64,000 bases of DNA, taken from positions 1,017,632-1,081,631 of the forward strand of contig NZ_JAROCB010000001.1 of NCBI RefSeq assembly GCF_030433675.1, in the 5' to 3' direction. Origin of the DNA: Leifsonia virtsii. GTDB lineage: Bacteria; Actinomycetota; Actinomycetes; Actinomycetales; Microbacteriaceae. Positions 1 to 8,879 of the stretch are shown one piece after another; position 1 is the first letter of the stretch, and each line of letters opens with the position of its first letter. A model generated the notes under the pieces. That model saw nothing but the letters and a program-made list of their open reading frames with translations. It was not told the DNA's origin and made no database searches. A program made the position numbers and the translations under genes.

Positions 1-13
1 TAGCGTCGCTTCC

Positions 14-745
14 GTGCGCACCCGTACCCGACGCCTCGCAACGCGGCTCCCCCTCGTCGCCACCGCCGCTCTGACGGCCTCGCTGCTGGCCCTCGCGGGC
101 TGCTCCGCCGCGCCGGCGGCGCACCCCGTCGCCGCGCAGTCGAGCGACGTCGCAGCCCCCGTCGCCGGCACCGCCGCCGGAAGCACGGCCACGGTCGACG
201 CGGTCGCCATCGGCGACTCGATCGCCTTCGGGAAAGGCGTGACCCCGGCGGAGGCCTGGCCCGCGCTCGTCTCCGCCGCCCACGGCTGGCGCCTCACCGA
301 CCTCGCGGTGTCGGGCTCGGGCTTCGTGAAGCCGGGCTGGAACGGCTCCACGTACCGTCAGCAGGTGGACGCCGCCCTCCGCCTCCACCCGCAGGTCATC
401 CTCCTTGCCGCCACCCGCAACGACCGCGAGCAGGACCCCGCCGCGGTGACCGCCAACGCCGACCGGATGCTGCGCGAGCTCCGCGAGCGGTTCCCGAAGG
501 CGACGATCGTCGGCATCACGGGCATCTGGGGATCCGACCAGCCGCCCGCGACCATGACGCGCGTCGACGGGATCGTCGGGGATGCGGTGCGCGACGTGAA
601 CGGCACCTGGCTGGACATCGGCTTCCCGCTGGTGGGCCACCCGGAGCTGGTGCAGGCCGACGGCATCCACCCGAACGCGGCAGGGCAGAAGGTCGTGGCG
701 CACACGATCGAGTCGAAGCTGCGGCCGCTCGACCTGGCGCTCTAG
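14..745 (+). CDS. Secreted SGNH/GDSL-type hydrolase lipoprotein
   Basis: Predicted esterase/lipase of the SGNH fold, exported and lipid-anchored. The first 30 residues form a lipoprotein signal: arginine-rich start, hydrophobic run, and lipobox LALAGC with Cys30. Ser69 of the IGDSI block is the likely nucleophile. Asn and Asp of the ATRND stretch near residue 135 fit the oxyanion-hole block, and Asp216/His219 of DGIHP fit the C-terminal catalytic block. A GTG start at 14 gives a full signal peptide; the first bases of the window could hold an earlier start. The substrate is unknown. It is convergent with ffh, and both stop codons lie in copies of one short tandem repeat. Confidence 0.85.
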   Translation: MRTRTRRLATRLPLVATAALTASLLALAGCSAAPAAHPVAAQSSDVAAPVAGTAAGSTATVDAVAIGDSIAFGKGVTPAEAWPALVSAAHGWRLTDLAVSGSGFVKPGWNGSTYRQQVDAALRLHPQVILLAATRNDREQDPAAVTANADRMLRELRERFPKATIVGITGIWGSDQPPATMTRVDGIVGDAVRDVNGTWLDIGFPLVGHPELVQADGIHPNAAGQKVVAHTIESKLRPLDLAL

Positions 746-792
746 CAGGCTCCGGCCAGCGACCTGGCGCCCTAGCGACCTGGCGCCCTAGC
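731..792. repeat. Three copies of a 16-bp repeat at convergent gene ends
   Basis: GACCTGGCGCYCTAGC occurs at 731-746, 761-776 and 777-792. The first copy encodes the last codons and TAG stop of the SGNH gene. The third holds the ffh stop, because CTAG reads as a stop on both strands. The copies look like local duplication of the SGNH gene end. A role in transcription termination is possible but unproven. Confidence 0.75.
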
Positions 793-2359
793 GGCCCAGG
801 AACTTCTGCAGCGCGGCCATCTCGTCCTCGGAAGGGCCGCCGTCCTTCGCGCCGCCGCCCGAACCGAGACCGAAGCCGCTGCCGCCGCCCGGGGCTCCGG
901 CCGGCTTCACACCGGCCGCGAGGGCCGCGTTCTCCGCCGCCCGCTTCGCCGGGTTGCCCGAGCGCGAGCCGCCCTTCTTCTTGTTCTTCTGCTGCTTGCG
1001 CCCGGCGTAGGAGGCACCCGGGATCGGGCCCATGCCCGGCACGTTCGGCACGCCGCCCTTCGCGACCGTCTTCATCATCTTGGCGGCCTGCTCGAAGCGG
1101 GTGACGAGCTGGTTCACCTCGGTGACGGTCGTTCCGGAGCCCTTGGCGATGCGCAGGCGACGGGAGCCGTTCAGCAGCTTGGGGTTGGTGCGCTCGGACT
1201 TCGTCATCGACTGGATGATCGCCTCCGTGCGCACGATCTCCTTCTCGTCGAAGTTGTCGAGCTGCTGCTTCATCTGGCCGGCGCCCGGCAGCATCCCCAT
1301 CATCTTCTTGATGGAGCCCATGTTGCGCAGCTGCTGCATCTGCTTGAGGAAGTCGTCGAGCGTGAAGCTGTCGGTCGCGAACTTCTCGGCGACCTTGCGC
1401 GCCTCCTCCTCGTCGAAGGCCTCCTGGGCCTGCTCGATGAGGGTGAGGATGTCGCCGAGGTCGAGGATGCGCGACGCCATGCGGTCCGGGTGGAACGGCT
1501 CGAAGTCGTCCAGCCCCTCGCCGGTGGACGCGAAGATGATCGGGCGGCCGGTCACGGACGCGACCGACAGTGCTGCGCCGCCTCGGGCGTCGCCGTCGAG
1601 CTTGGAGAGCACGACGCCGGTGAAGTCCACGCCGTCCTGGAACGCCTTCGCGGTCGCCACCGCGTCTTGACCGATCATCGCGTCGATGACGAACAGCACC
1701 TCGTCGGGGTCGGTCGCCTTGCGGATGTCGGCCGCCTGCTTCATCAGCTCGGCGTCGACGCCGAGCCGGCCCGCGGTGTCGATGACGACCGTGTCGTACT
1801 GCTTGGTCTCGGCGAACTTCATCGCGTCCTTCGCGACCTTCACCGGGTTGCCGACGCCGTTGCCCGGCTCCGGCGCGAACACGGCGACACCGGCCTGCTC
1901 GCCGACGACCTGCAGCTGCGTGACGGCGTTGGGGCGCTGGAGGTCGGCGGCCACCAGGAGCGGCGTGTGGCCGTCCTTCGCGAGCCACTTGCCGAGCTTC
2001 CCGGCGAGCGTCGTCTTGCCCGCACCCTGGAGGCCGGCGAGCATGATGACCGTCGGCGGACGCTTGGCGAACTCCAGCCGGCGCTGCTGGCCGCCGAGGA
2101 TGGCGACGAGCTCCTCGTTGACGATCTGCACGACCTGCTGCGCCGGGTTGAGGGCCTTGTTCACCTCGTCGCTCAGCGCGCGCTCGCGCACCTTCGCGGT
2201 GAAGTCCTTGACCACAGGGAGCGCGACGTCGGCATCGAGCAGGGCCCGGCGGATCTCCCGCACGGTGCCGTCGACGTCGGACGGCGACAGCTTGCCCTTG
2301 GTGCGCAGGTTCTTGAAGGTGTCCGCAAGACGGTCGGACAGCGTGCCGAAAGTAGCCAT
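788..2359 (-). CDS. ffh: Signal recognition particle GTPase Ffh (SRP54)
   Basis: Ffh binds the SRP RNA and signal peptides of nascent membrane proteins and docks on FtsY at the membrane. The 523 residues show an N domain (about 1-90), a G domain with P-loop GLQGAGKTT near residue 110, DTAGRL, and SKLDGDARGG. The methionine-rich M domain (about 330-450) carries MGMLPGAGQMKQQ and the RRLRIAKGSG SRP-RNA-binding stretch. The tail is Gly/Lys-rich. A TAGAAT box at 2369-2374 lies 9 nt before the ATG, so the mRNA may have almost no leader. ftsY, the receptor gene, lies two genes upstream on the same strand. Confidence 0.98.
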   Translation of the reverse strand: MATFGTLSDRLADTFKNLRTKGKLSPSDVDGTVREIRRALLDADVALPVVKDFTAKVRERALSDEVNKALNPAQQVVQIVNEELVAILGGQQRRLEFAKRPPTVIMLAGLQGAGKTTLAGKLGKWLAKDGHTPLLVAADLQRPNAVTQLQVVGEQAGVAVFAPEPGNGVGNPVKVAKDAMKFAETKQYDTVVIDTAGRLGVDAELMKQAADIRKATDPDEVLFVIDAMIGQDAVATAKAFQDGVDFTGVVLSKLDGDARGGAALSVASVTGRPIIFASTGEGLDDFEPFHPDRMASRILDLGDILTLIEQAQEAFDEEEARKVAEKFATDSFTLDDFLKQMQQLRNMGSIKKMMGMLPGAGQMKQQLDNFDEKEIVRTEAIIQSMTKSERTNPKLLNGSRRLRIAKGSGTTVTEVNQLVTRFEQAAKMMKTVAKGGVPNVPGMGPIPGASYAGRKQQKNKKKGGSRSGNPAKRAAENAALAAGVKPAGAPGGGSGFGLGSGGGAKDGGPSEDEMAALQKFLGR

Positions 2360-2413
2360 GATCTTCTCATTCTACCGGGCACGGCTGGTGGAGCGCCGTG
2401 CACGGCAGACCGG

Positions 2414-2914
2414 TCAGGACTGGGTCTCCACGTTCACGACGTCGCCGCGCACGTCGAACGACACCGTGAGCAGCGCATCCGACTCGTCCGGCGCGATCGA
2501 GTAGTCGAAGGTCGCGAACACCTCGTCCTCGTCGGCGTGGTCGGCCTGGATGACGACGGTCAGCAACTGAAGCGACCGCAGCACGTCGATGGCGATGTCG
2601 CCGGAGTTGTAGACCAGCAGGTCGACCAGGCTGTCGCCCAGCTTGTCCACGTGCTCGTCGATGTAGCTCGTCGTGGCCGACTGCCGCGAGCTCAGCTCGG
2701 CGACCAGCGCGTCCCTGGCCCGGGCGTCGAACCCCTCCAGCGCCTGGATGAGTGCCGCCGCGGCATCCAGAGCGAACTCCGGGACGCCGGACTCGTCGTC
2801 GGCCAGCAGCTCGACCGCGACCGCCTGGTCGCCCAGCTCGACCGTGTCGTCCCAGGCGAGACCGCCGCTCGCGGTCTCGTCGATGATGCCGAAGAAATCG
2901 TGCTCGATCGCCAT
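2414..2914 (-). CDS. Acidic DUF2004-like protein
   Basis: A 166-residue acidic soluble protein without signal peptide or membrane segment. It begins MAIEHDFFG and contains an alternating strand pattern with a helical middle (about 55-95). I recognise it tentatively as the actinobacterial DUF2004 type, of unknown function. It sits between ftsY (10 nt upstream) and ffh (54 nt downstream) on the same strand, so it is probably co-transcribed with ftsY. Nothing in the sequence identifies a ligand or partner, and a role in protein targeting is only suggested by position. Confidence 0.7.
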   Translation of the reverse strand: MAIEHDFFGIIDETASGGLAWDDTVELGDQAVAVELLADDESGVPEFALDAAAALIQALEGFDARARDALVAELSSRQSATTSYIDEHVDKLGDSLVDLLVYNSGDIAIDVLRSLQLLTVVIQADHADEDEVFATFDYSIAPDESDALLTVSFDVRGDVVNVETQS

Positions 2915-2924
2915 CGGAACCCCC

Positions 2925-3800
2925 CTATCCGACCAGCTGCTGCGCGAACACGTGCGGCGTGAAGCCGGTCAGGTCGTTGATGCCCTCGCCCTGCCCGACG
3001 AGCTTGATCGGGATGCCGGTGCGCTCCTGCACCGCCAGCACGAAGCCGCCCTTCGCGGAGCCGTCGAGCTTGGTCAGGACGAGTCCCGTCACGCCCGCGT
3101 GCTCCAGGAAGGCCTCGGCCTGCGCGAGCCCGTTCTGGCCGGTCGTCGCGTCGAGCACGAGCAGCACCTCGGCGATGGGCGCCTGCTTCTCGACGACGCG
3201 CTTGATCTTGGACAGCTCGTCCATGAGGCCGCCCTTGGTCTGCAGCCGGCCCGCGGTGTCGATGATGACGATCTCCGTGCCGTCGCGCTTGGCCTTCTCG
3301 ACCGTCTGGAAGGCGACGGACGCCGGGTCCTGCCCCTGCTGCTGCGGCCGCACGATCTCGGCACCCGCACGCTCCGCCCAGGTGGCCAGCTGCTCGACGG
3401 CCGCCGCACGGAACGTGTCGGCGGCCCCGACCACCACCGACCGGTCGTACGTGCGCAGGAACTTGGCGAACTTGCCGATCGTCGTGGTCTTGCCGACGCC
3501 GTTCACCCCGACCACCAGCACGATCGCCGGCCGGTCGCTCAGCTTCAGCGTCGTGTCGAGCTTCGACAGCCGCTCCTCCATCGTCTCCCGCAGCATCCGC
3601 TGCAGGTCGGCGGGGTCGGTCGTGTGATAGCGCTCGACCTTGGCGCGGAGGTCGTCGACGACGGCCTCGGTGACATCGGGACCGAAGTCGGCCGTGATCA
3701 GCGCGGTCTCCAGGTCGTCCCAGGTGTCGTCGTCGATGGTCTTCTTCGCGAACAGCCCGCGGAGGGCGCCCGACAGAGACCAGGGGGTGCGGTCAGCCAT
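2925..3800 (-). CDS. ftsY: Signal recognition particle receptor FtsY
   Basis: FtsY is the membrane-associated GTPase that receives SRP-ribosome complexes at the translocon. The 291-residue form has the NG domain: P-loop GVNGVGKTTT at about 98-107, DTAGRLQTKGG, and TKLDGSAKGG. It almost lacks the long acidic A domain of E. coli FtsY, as is usual in Actinobacteria. I place the start at ATG 3800 (MADRTPWSL); the codons upstream are not FtsY-like and contain the promoter. TAGTCT ends 7 nt before this ATG, which predicts a leaderless mRNA. CHAD is divergent, only 20 nt away. Confidence 0.96.
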   Translation of the reverse strand: MADRTPWSLSGALRGLFAKKTIDDDTWDDLETALITADFGPDVTEAVVDDLRAKVERYHTTDPADLQRMLRETMEERLSKLDTTLKLSDRPAIVLVVGVNGVGKTTTIGKFAKFLRTYDRSVVVGAADTFRAAAVEQLATWAERAGAEIVRPQQQGQDPASVAFQTVEKAKRDGTEIVIIDTAGRLQTKGGLMDELSKIKRVVEKQAPIAEVLLVLDATTGQNGLAQAEAFLEHAGVTGLVLTKLDGSAKGGFVLAVQERTGIPIKLVGQGEGINDLTGFTPHVFAQQLVG

Positions 3801-3807
3801 GACACTC

Positions 3808-3813
3808 AGACTA
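3808..3813 (-). promoter_or_regulatory. Candidate -10 box of ftsY
   Basis: TAGTCT on the minus strand is followed by exactly 7 nt and then the ftsY ATG, the spacing of leaderless actinobacterial promoters. No convincing -35 box is visible. Confidence 0.5.
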
Positions 3814-3820
3814 GCCGCGG

Positions 3821-4642
3821 ATGTACGGTGTGCTCGTGTACGCACTGGTGGGGGTCTCCGCGGAGCTGGCCGAGCAGCTGGTCGCGATCGAGACGGGAGG
3901 CGAGGATGCCGTGCACCAGGCGCGCACGCGCGTGCGGCGGTTGCGCAGCATCCTGAGCGTCTACAAGAAGGCGTTCGACCGCGAGGAGGCGCGCAGGATG
4001 CGCGACCGCCTGACCCGGCTGGGCGAGCGGCTCGGCGCCGTCCGCGACCTGGAGGTGCGCAGCCGCGACCTCGAGGATCTGCTGCAGGCCGAGTCCTCCC
4101 CCGAGCTCGTGGACGCGGTGGAGGCGCTGGCCGCCGAGTCGCGTGCCGCCCACGACCGGGCGCTCGCCGAGCTGCTCTCGCACCTGCGCGGCCGGAGCCA
4201 CCGCGTGCTCCTGGCCGACCTGCAGCGGTTCGCCGCCGACCCTCCGCTGGCGAAGGCCGGACGCAGGCATCCCGGGCGCGTCACGCGGAAGGGCCTGGCG
4301 AAGGCCGTCGAGCGCGTGCGCCGGAACACCGGCATCACCCTGGAGCAGCGGCACGAGCTGCGGAAGGCCGCCCGCCGCCTCCGCTACGCCGCGGAGGCCG
4401 TCATCGACGACCGCGGGCGATCGGCCGTGCGGCTCGCCGCCGCAGCGGAGACGGTGCACGACCGGCTGGGCGACCACCGCGACCTGGTGCTGCTCGGGCG
4501 GCACCTGCGCGAGCACACCGCCGGCCGCGGGCTCAGCCCGTCAGCCACCGCGGGAATCGCGATGCTCGCCGCCGACTGCGACCGGCGCGCGGAGGAGAAG
4601 CTGGACGGCCTGGACGAGGCGCTGGACGCGATCGAGTGGTGA
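3821..4642 (+). CDS. CHAD domain protein
   Basis: CHAD (conserved histidine alpha-helical domain) proteins are all-helical, and several bind polyphosphate through conserved basic and histidine residues. Visible here are VHQARTRVRRLRS near residue 30, the charged helices following it, HELRKAARRLRYAAE near residue 190, and GDHRDLVLL. There is no CYTH phosphatase domain, so it is a stand-alone CHAD protein of about 270 residues. Start uncertain: ATG 3821 is the longest reading, but TACGGT at 3824-3829 is followed by 6 nt and an in-frame GTG at 3836, which could be the true leaderless start. It is convergent with smc. Confidence 0.9.
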   Translation: MYGVLVYALVGVSAELAEQLVAIETGGEDAVHQARTRVRRLRSILSVYKKAFDREEARRMRDRLTRLGERLGAVRDLEVRSRDLEDLLQAESSPELVDAVEALAAESRAAHDRALAELLSHLRGRSHRVLLADLQRFAADPPLAKAGRRHPGRVTRKGLAKAVERVRRNTGITLEQRHELRKAARRLRYAAEAVIDDRGRSAVRLAAAAETVHDRLGDHRDLVLLGRHLREHTAGRGLSPSATAGIAMLAADCDRRAEEKLDGLDEALDAIEW

Positions 4643-4661
4643 GCAGCGGGCGCCTCCGGCC

Positions 4662-7600
4662 TCAGCCGGCCTGCTCCTGCGCCACGCGCTGGCCGACGAC
4701 GGCCGAGACGCCGTCCTGGCGCATCGAGACGCCGTAGAGGGCGTCGGCGATCTCCATCGTCCGCTTCTGGTGCGTGATGACGATGAGCTGGCTGCTCTCG
4801 CGGAGGTCCTCGAAGATCGTGAGCAGCCGGCCCAGGTTGGCGTCGTCGAGCGCCGCCTCCACCTCGTCCATGATGTAGAACGGGCTGGGGCGCGCCTTGA
4901 AGATCGCGATCAGCAGGGCGACCGCGGCGAGCGACCGCTCCCCGCCGGACAGCAGCGAGAGCCGCTCGATCTTCTTGCCCGCAGGCTTCACCGTCACCTC
5001 GATCCCGGTGGTGAGCAGGTCGTCCGGGTTCGTCAGCCGGATGCTGCCCTGCCCGCCGGGGAACAGGATGGGGAACACGCGGGTGAAGGCCGCCTCGGTG
5101 TCGGCGAAGGCCGACTCGAAGATGGTCTGCATCCGCTCGTCGATGTCCTCGATGATCGTGAGCAGGTCTTTGCGGGTGTTGGTCAGATCCGTGAGCTGCT
5201 CGGTGAGGAACTTGTGCCGCTGCTCCAGCGCGGCGAACTCCTCCAGCGCCAGCGGGTTCACCCGGCCGAGCTGGGAGAGCTTGCGCTCGGCCGACGCCAG
5301 GCGCTTCTGCTGCTGCTCGCGGGAGAACGGGACGGTCTCGACCTCCCGCTCCTCCTCCGCCTCGCCTGCAGCCTCTGCGGCCTCCGCCGCCTCGATCTCC
5401 TCGCGCCGCCGGTCGACCGGGACGGGGACCTCCGGGCCGTACTCCGCGACCAGCACGTCCTCGACCAGACCCAGCTCGCTCCCCGCGCGCTCCAGCAGGC
5501 TGGAGAGGTGCAGCTTCTTCTCGTAGATCTGCAGCTCCAGCCCGTGCACCGACTCGGTGATCGCCTGCAGGCGCTCGCGCACGGCGTTCTCGTCCCGGCG
5601 GAGGGTGGCGAGCTCCTCGTTCTGGCTTGCGCGCTCCGCCTCGGCCGCGGCGAGCTCCAGCCGCGCCTGCGCCACCGACCGATCGGCGGAGGCCAGCACG
5701 GCGGGGAGGGCGGCGATGACGCTCTGGGCGGCGTCCAGCTGGCGGCGGCGGATGACGGCGCGCCTGGCCGCCTCCTCCGCGGCGGCGCGCTCGGCCTCCA
5801 GCCGGCGGGCGAGCGCCTCGCCGCGCGCCTGCTCTGCGCGGACGCGCTCCTTCGCGGTCTCGACCGACAAGCGCACCTCCACCTCCGCCTCGCGCGCGGC
5901 GTCGAGTTCGGCCGACAGGGCGTCGCGGGCGCTCACATCCAGGATGGGACGGGGACGCGATCGTGCCGCCTCCAGCTCCGCCTTCGCCTTCTCGGCGGCC
6001 TGCTCGGCCTCGGTGACCCGCTCCGACGCCTGCTCGAGCGCACGGTTGAGCCGGTCGGACTCCGCTTCCGACGCCTCCAGCTGCACCTTCAGGCGGTTCA
6101 GCTGCTCGGTCTGCGCGGCGAGCTTTGCGTCGAACTCCCGGAGGGTGGCGAGCGCCGCCTGCGACTGCTCCTTGGCGACCTGCAGCACACCGCGCTGTTC
6201 CGCGAGGGCGAACGTCGCCCGGTCGATGAGGGAGGTCACCTCGCTGAGCCGCTCCTGCGCGGCCTCGCGGTCGGCGATCAGCTCGATGCGGCTCTGCTTC
6301 GCGCCGGACCCGCCCCGCAGCACGTGCTCGCTCAGCACGTCGCCGTCGCGGGTGATGATCGTGACGGGAACGCCGAGGCCGCGGCCACGGAACGCGTCGA
6401 AGGCGCGGCGTGCGGCCTCCACGTCGTCGGCGATGGCGGTGAAGGCGAGGATGCCGCGCACGCCGTCCGGCGCGTCCACCACGCTCGTGGCGGGCACGAC
6501 GCCCGCGACGCCGGTCAGGTCGACACCGGCGGCGGGAGCATCGGCGACGACGACCTCCACCCGGCCCAGGTCGTCGGCCGCCGCGTGCGCGACCGCCGCC
6601 ATCGCGGAGTCGCGGTCGTCGGCCAGCACGGCGTCGGCGAGCGTCCCGAGGGCTGCGGCGATCGCGGCCTCGAAGCCCGGGTGCACGCGGACGTGCTCGG
6701 CCACGAGGCCCCGCACGCCGGAGAGCCGCGCGGAGACCAGTGCGGCGGAGCCGTCCTTCTGGTCGAGGGCGAGCGACAGAGCGCTGGTGCGGGCGGCCAG
6801 GGCGTCCCGCTCGCGCTCGAACGTGTGCAGTTCCTCGCGCAGCCGCTCGATCTCGGCCTCCGCCTCGAAGACGGTCGCCTGCGCCAGCTCGTACGCCTCG
6901 TCGAGGTCGCCCTCGCCCACATCGGAGAGCGCGGCCTCGGCCTCGCGGGCGGCGAAGTCGGCGCGGGCGCGCTCGCGACGCTCGGTGGCGGCGTCGAGCG
7001 CGTTCTGCTGGCGGAGCACCTCGCCCCGGACCGCGGCGAGCCGCTGCGCGGCGGCGTCGGCCTGGCCGTTCAGCTTCGAGATCTCCAGGTCGTGGCGGGA
7101 GACGAGGGCGCTCTGGGCGGCGATCTCCTCGTCGACCGCGTCGAGCCGGGCGCGGGCGTTCCTCGTCGCCGCCTGTGCCGCCGTCCAGGCGGTCTCCGCC
7201 TCCACGACGACGCCGCGCAGGCGCTCGACCTCGTCCCGGGCGTCCTGAACGTTCTGCGGGGTGACGCTGGGGCCCGAGTCAGGAGCGTCGCCCTGGCTGC
7301 CGAGCAGCGCGACCCGCTGGTTGGCGAGGGTGAAGAGCCCGCGCAGCCGCTCCTGCACCGACTCGAGGGCGAACGCGGTGCTGCGGGCGGTGTCCACCGC
7401 GTCGCCGACCTGCGCCTGCTCCAGGCGGGTACGGCGCAGCTGCTTCTGCTCCAACTGCTCCTGCAGCACGATCTGCTCGCTGTGCCGTTCCGCCTCGGTG
7501 CGGCTGTGGTCGTCGAGGGTGCGCCGAAGGGTGACCACCTCGTCGGCCAGCAGACGGGCGCGCGCGTCGCGCACGATCGCGGCGATGGACTGCGCCTCCC

Positions 7601-8237
7601 GCGCGATCTCCGCCTGGTGGCCGAGGGGCTTCAGCTGGCGGCGCACCTCCCCCGCCAGATCGCTCAGGCGGGTCAGGTTGGTCTGCATCGCCTCCAGCTT
7701 GCGAAGGGTCTTCTCCTTGCGGCGGCGGTGCTTCAGGATGCCGGCGGCCTCCTCGATGAAGCCGCGGCGCTCCTCCGGGCTGGCGTGCAGCACCGCGTCG
7801 AGCTGGCCCTGTCCGACGATGACGTGCATCTCGCGGCCGAGGCCGGAGTCGCTCAGCAGCTCCTGCACATCCAGGAGCCGGCAGGACTGCCCGTTGATGG
7901 CGTACTCGCTTCCGCCGTTGCGGAACAGCGTGCGCGAGATGGTCACCTCGGAGTACTCGATCGGCAGCGCGCCGTCGGAGTTGTCGATGGTCAGCTGCAC
8001 CTCGGCGCGGCCGAGCGGGCCGCGGGTGGCGGTGCCGGCGAAGATGACGTCCTCCATCTTGCCGCCGCGCAGCGTCTTGGCGCCCTGCTCGCCCATCACC
8101 CAGGCGAGGGCGTCCACCACGTTCGACTTGCCGGACCCGTTCGGCCCGACCACGCAGGTGACGCCCGGCTCGAAGGCGAACGTCGTCGGCTGCGCGAACG
8201 ACTTGAAGCCTTTGAGCGTCAGACTCTTCAAGTACAC
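4662..8237 (-). CDS. smc: Chromosome segregation protein SMC
   Basis: SMC is the ATPase of bacterial condensin and organises and segregates the chromosome with ScpA/ScpB. At 1191 residues it is full length. The N-terminal head has Walker A GPNGSGKS at 31-38. Coiled coil follows, then a hinge at about 500-660 with glycine-rich turns, then a second long coiled coil. The C-terminal head has signature LSGGERSLAAVAL and Walker B FYIMDEVEAALDD. The dense Ala/Glu/Arg coiled coil produces long spurious reading frames on the opposite strand. The gene lies in the conserved ftsY-smc neighbourhood, though mutM/rnc have been separated from it by the liv operon and other genes. Confidence 0.98.
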   Translation of the reverse strand: MYLKSLTLKGFKSFAQPTTFAFEPGVTCVVGPNGSGKSNVVDALAWVMGEQGAKTLRGGKMEDVIFAGTATRGPLGRAEVQLTIDNSDGALPIEYSEVTISRTLFRNGGSEYAINGQSCRLLDVQELLSDSGLGREMHVIVGQGQLDAVLHASPEERRGFIEEAAGILKHRRRKEKTLRKLEAMQTNLTRLSDLAGEVRRQLKPLGHQAEIAREAQSIAAIVRDARARLLADEVVTLRRTLDDHSRTEAERHSEQIVLQEQLEQKQLRRTRLEQAQVGDAVDTARSTAFALESVQERLRGLFTLANQRVALLGSQGDAPDSGPSVTPQNVQDARDEVERLRGVVVEAETAWTAAQAATRNARARLDAVDEEIAAQSALVSRHDLEISKLNGQADAAAQRLAAVRGEVLRQQNALDAATERRERARADFAAREAEAALSDVGEGDLDEAYELAQATVFEAEAEIERLREELHTFERERDALAARTSALSLALDQKDGSAALVSARLSGVRGLVAEHVRVHPGFEAAIAAALGTLADAVLADDRDSAMAAVAHAAADDLGRVEVVVADAPAAGVDLTGVAGVVPATSVVDAPDGVRGILAFTAIADDVEAARRAFDAFRGRGLGVPVTIITRDGDVLSEHVLRGGSGAKQSRIELIADREAAQERLSEVTSLIDRATFALAEQRGVLQVAKEQSQAALATLREFDAKLAAQTEQLNRLKVQLEASEAESDRLNRALEQASERVTEAEQAAEKAKAELEAARSRPRPILDVSARDALSAELDAAREAEVEVRLSVETAKERVRAEQARGEALARRLEAERAAAEEAARRAVIRRRQLDAAQSVIAALPAVLASADRSVAQARLELAAAEAERASQNEELATLRRDENAVRERLQAITESVHGLELQIYEKKLHLSSLLERAGSELGLVEDVLVAEYGPEVPVPVDRRREEIEAAEAAEAAGEAEEEREVETVPFSREQQQKRLASAERKLSQLGRVNPLALEEFAALEQRHKFLTEQLTDLTNTRKDLLTIIEDIDERMQTIFESAFADTEAAFTRVFPILFPGGQGSIRLTNPDDLLTTGIEVTVKPAGKKIERLSLLSGGERSLAAVALLIAIFKARPSPFYIMDEVEAALDDANLGRLLTIFEDLRESSQLIVITHQKRTMEIADALYGVSMRQDGVSAVVGQRVAQEQAG

Positions 8238-8258
8238 GCAGGCGAATTTACCGGACGT

Positions 8259-8879
8259 TCACTGCCGCGCCGCGCCGGAACGCCGCTCCAGCAACGAGGT
8301 ATCCCTCGGGACGTTGCTGTAGAAACTGGGATGCCCGTCCGGATACCCGAGCGTTCGGAGGAGCATCACCGCCTTGTCGGGAAGCGACTCTCCGCGGAAG
8401 TAGTCAGCGAAATGGTCGTCCGCGTTGACGATGGTCTCGATTCCGCAGGCCGTCATCAGGGCCCGGATGTCGTCATCGTCGCGCCCCGCGCGAGAAGCGT
8501 TGAGCTTCATGGCGAGAAGCGCTTCCTGCGTCGCAAGCTCCACCGTCAATGCACCGTGGGACAGCTGCGGACTCGCCTCCCAGAGCGGCCGTCCGGAGTA
8601 CGCGGGATACAGCCCCTGGGCTTCGAGGTTGATCCAGTTGGTCGGCCATCCACGCTGCTGAGCGACACGGGCGGCGATTCGGCCGATGACATCCTCAGGA
8701 AGCAGGACGACCGCGTCGATATCCACGGTGGACCGGCGCTCCGCGTGGCCGCCGAGGATCATCGCCGAGCCGCCGATGATCTTGAGGGTGCCGTGCTCGC
8801 CGTGAGCAGCCAGGCCATCGCGGATCTGCTCGAGACCCCAGATGATGTCATCCTCGGTGAGGATCCGGTCACCGGCCAT
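8259..8879 (-). CDS. Nucleotidyltransferase-fold protein, likely toxin of an HTH/NTase pair
   Basis: The 206-residue protein has a minimal nucleotidyltransferase signature: GGS at 36-38 followed by TVDIDAVVLL with Asp53 and Asp55, as in AbiEii/DUF6036-type proteins. Later it has ELATQEALLAMKLNASRAGRDDDDIRAL, a pattern common in this group. Its ATG shares one base with the stop of the upstream HTH gene (TGATG), so the two are translationally coupled. AbiE-like type IV systems pair such an NTase with an HTH antitoxin that represses the operon. Toxicity here is inferred from arrangement, not shown. A housekeeping nucleotidyltransferase is the alternative. Confidence 0.75.
   Translation of the reverse strand: MAGDRILTEDDIIWGLEQIRDGLAAHGEHGTLKIIGGSAMILGGHAERRSTVDIDAVVLLPEDVIGRIAARVAQQRGWPTNWINLEAQGLYPAYSGRPLWEASPQLSHGALTVELATQEALLAMKLNASRAGRDDDDIRALMTACGIETIVNADDHFADYFRGESLPDKAVMLLRTLGYPDGHPSFYSNVPRDTSLLERRSGAARQ

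Noticed and set aside
4643-4672. Hairpin CCGGC/GCCGG between CHAD and smc as terminator
   Set aside because: Only 5 bp with a 4-nt loop and no T-run, common by chance at this GC content.
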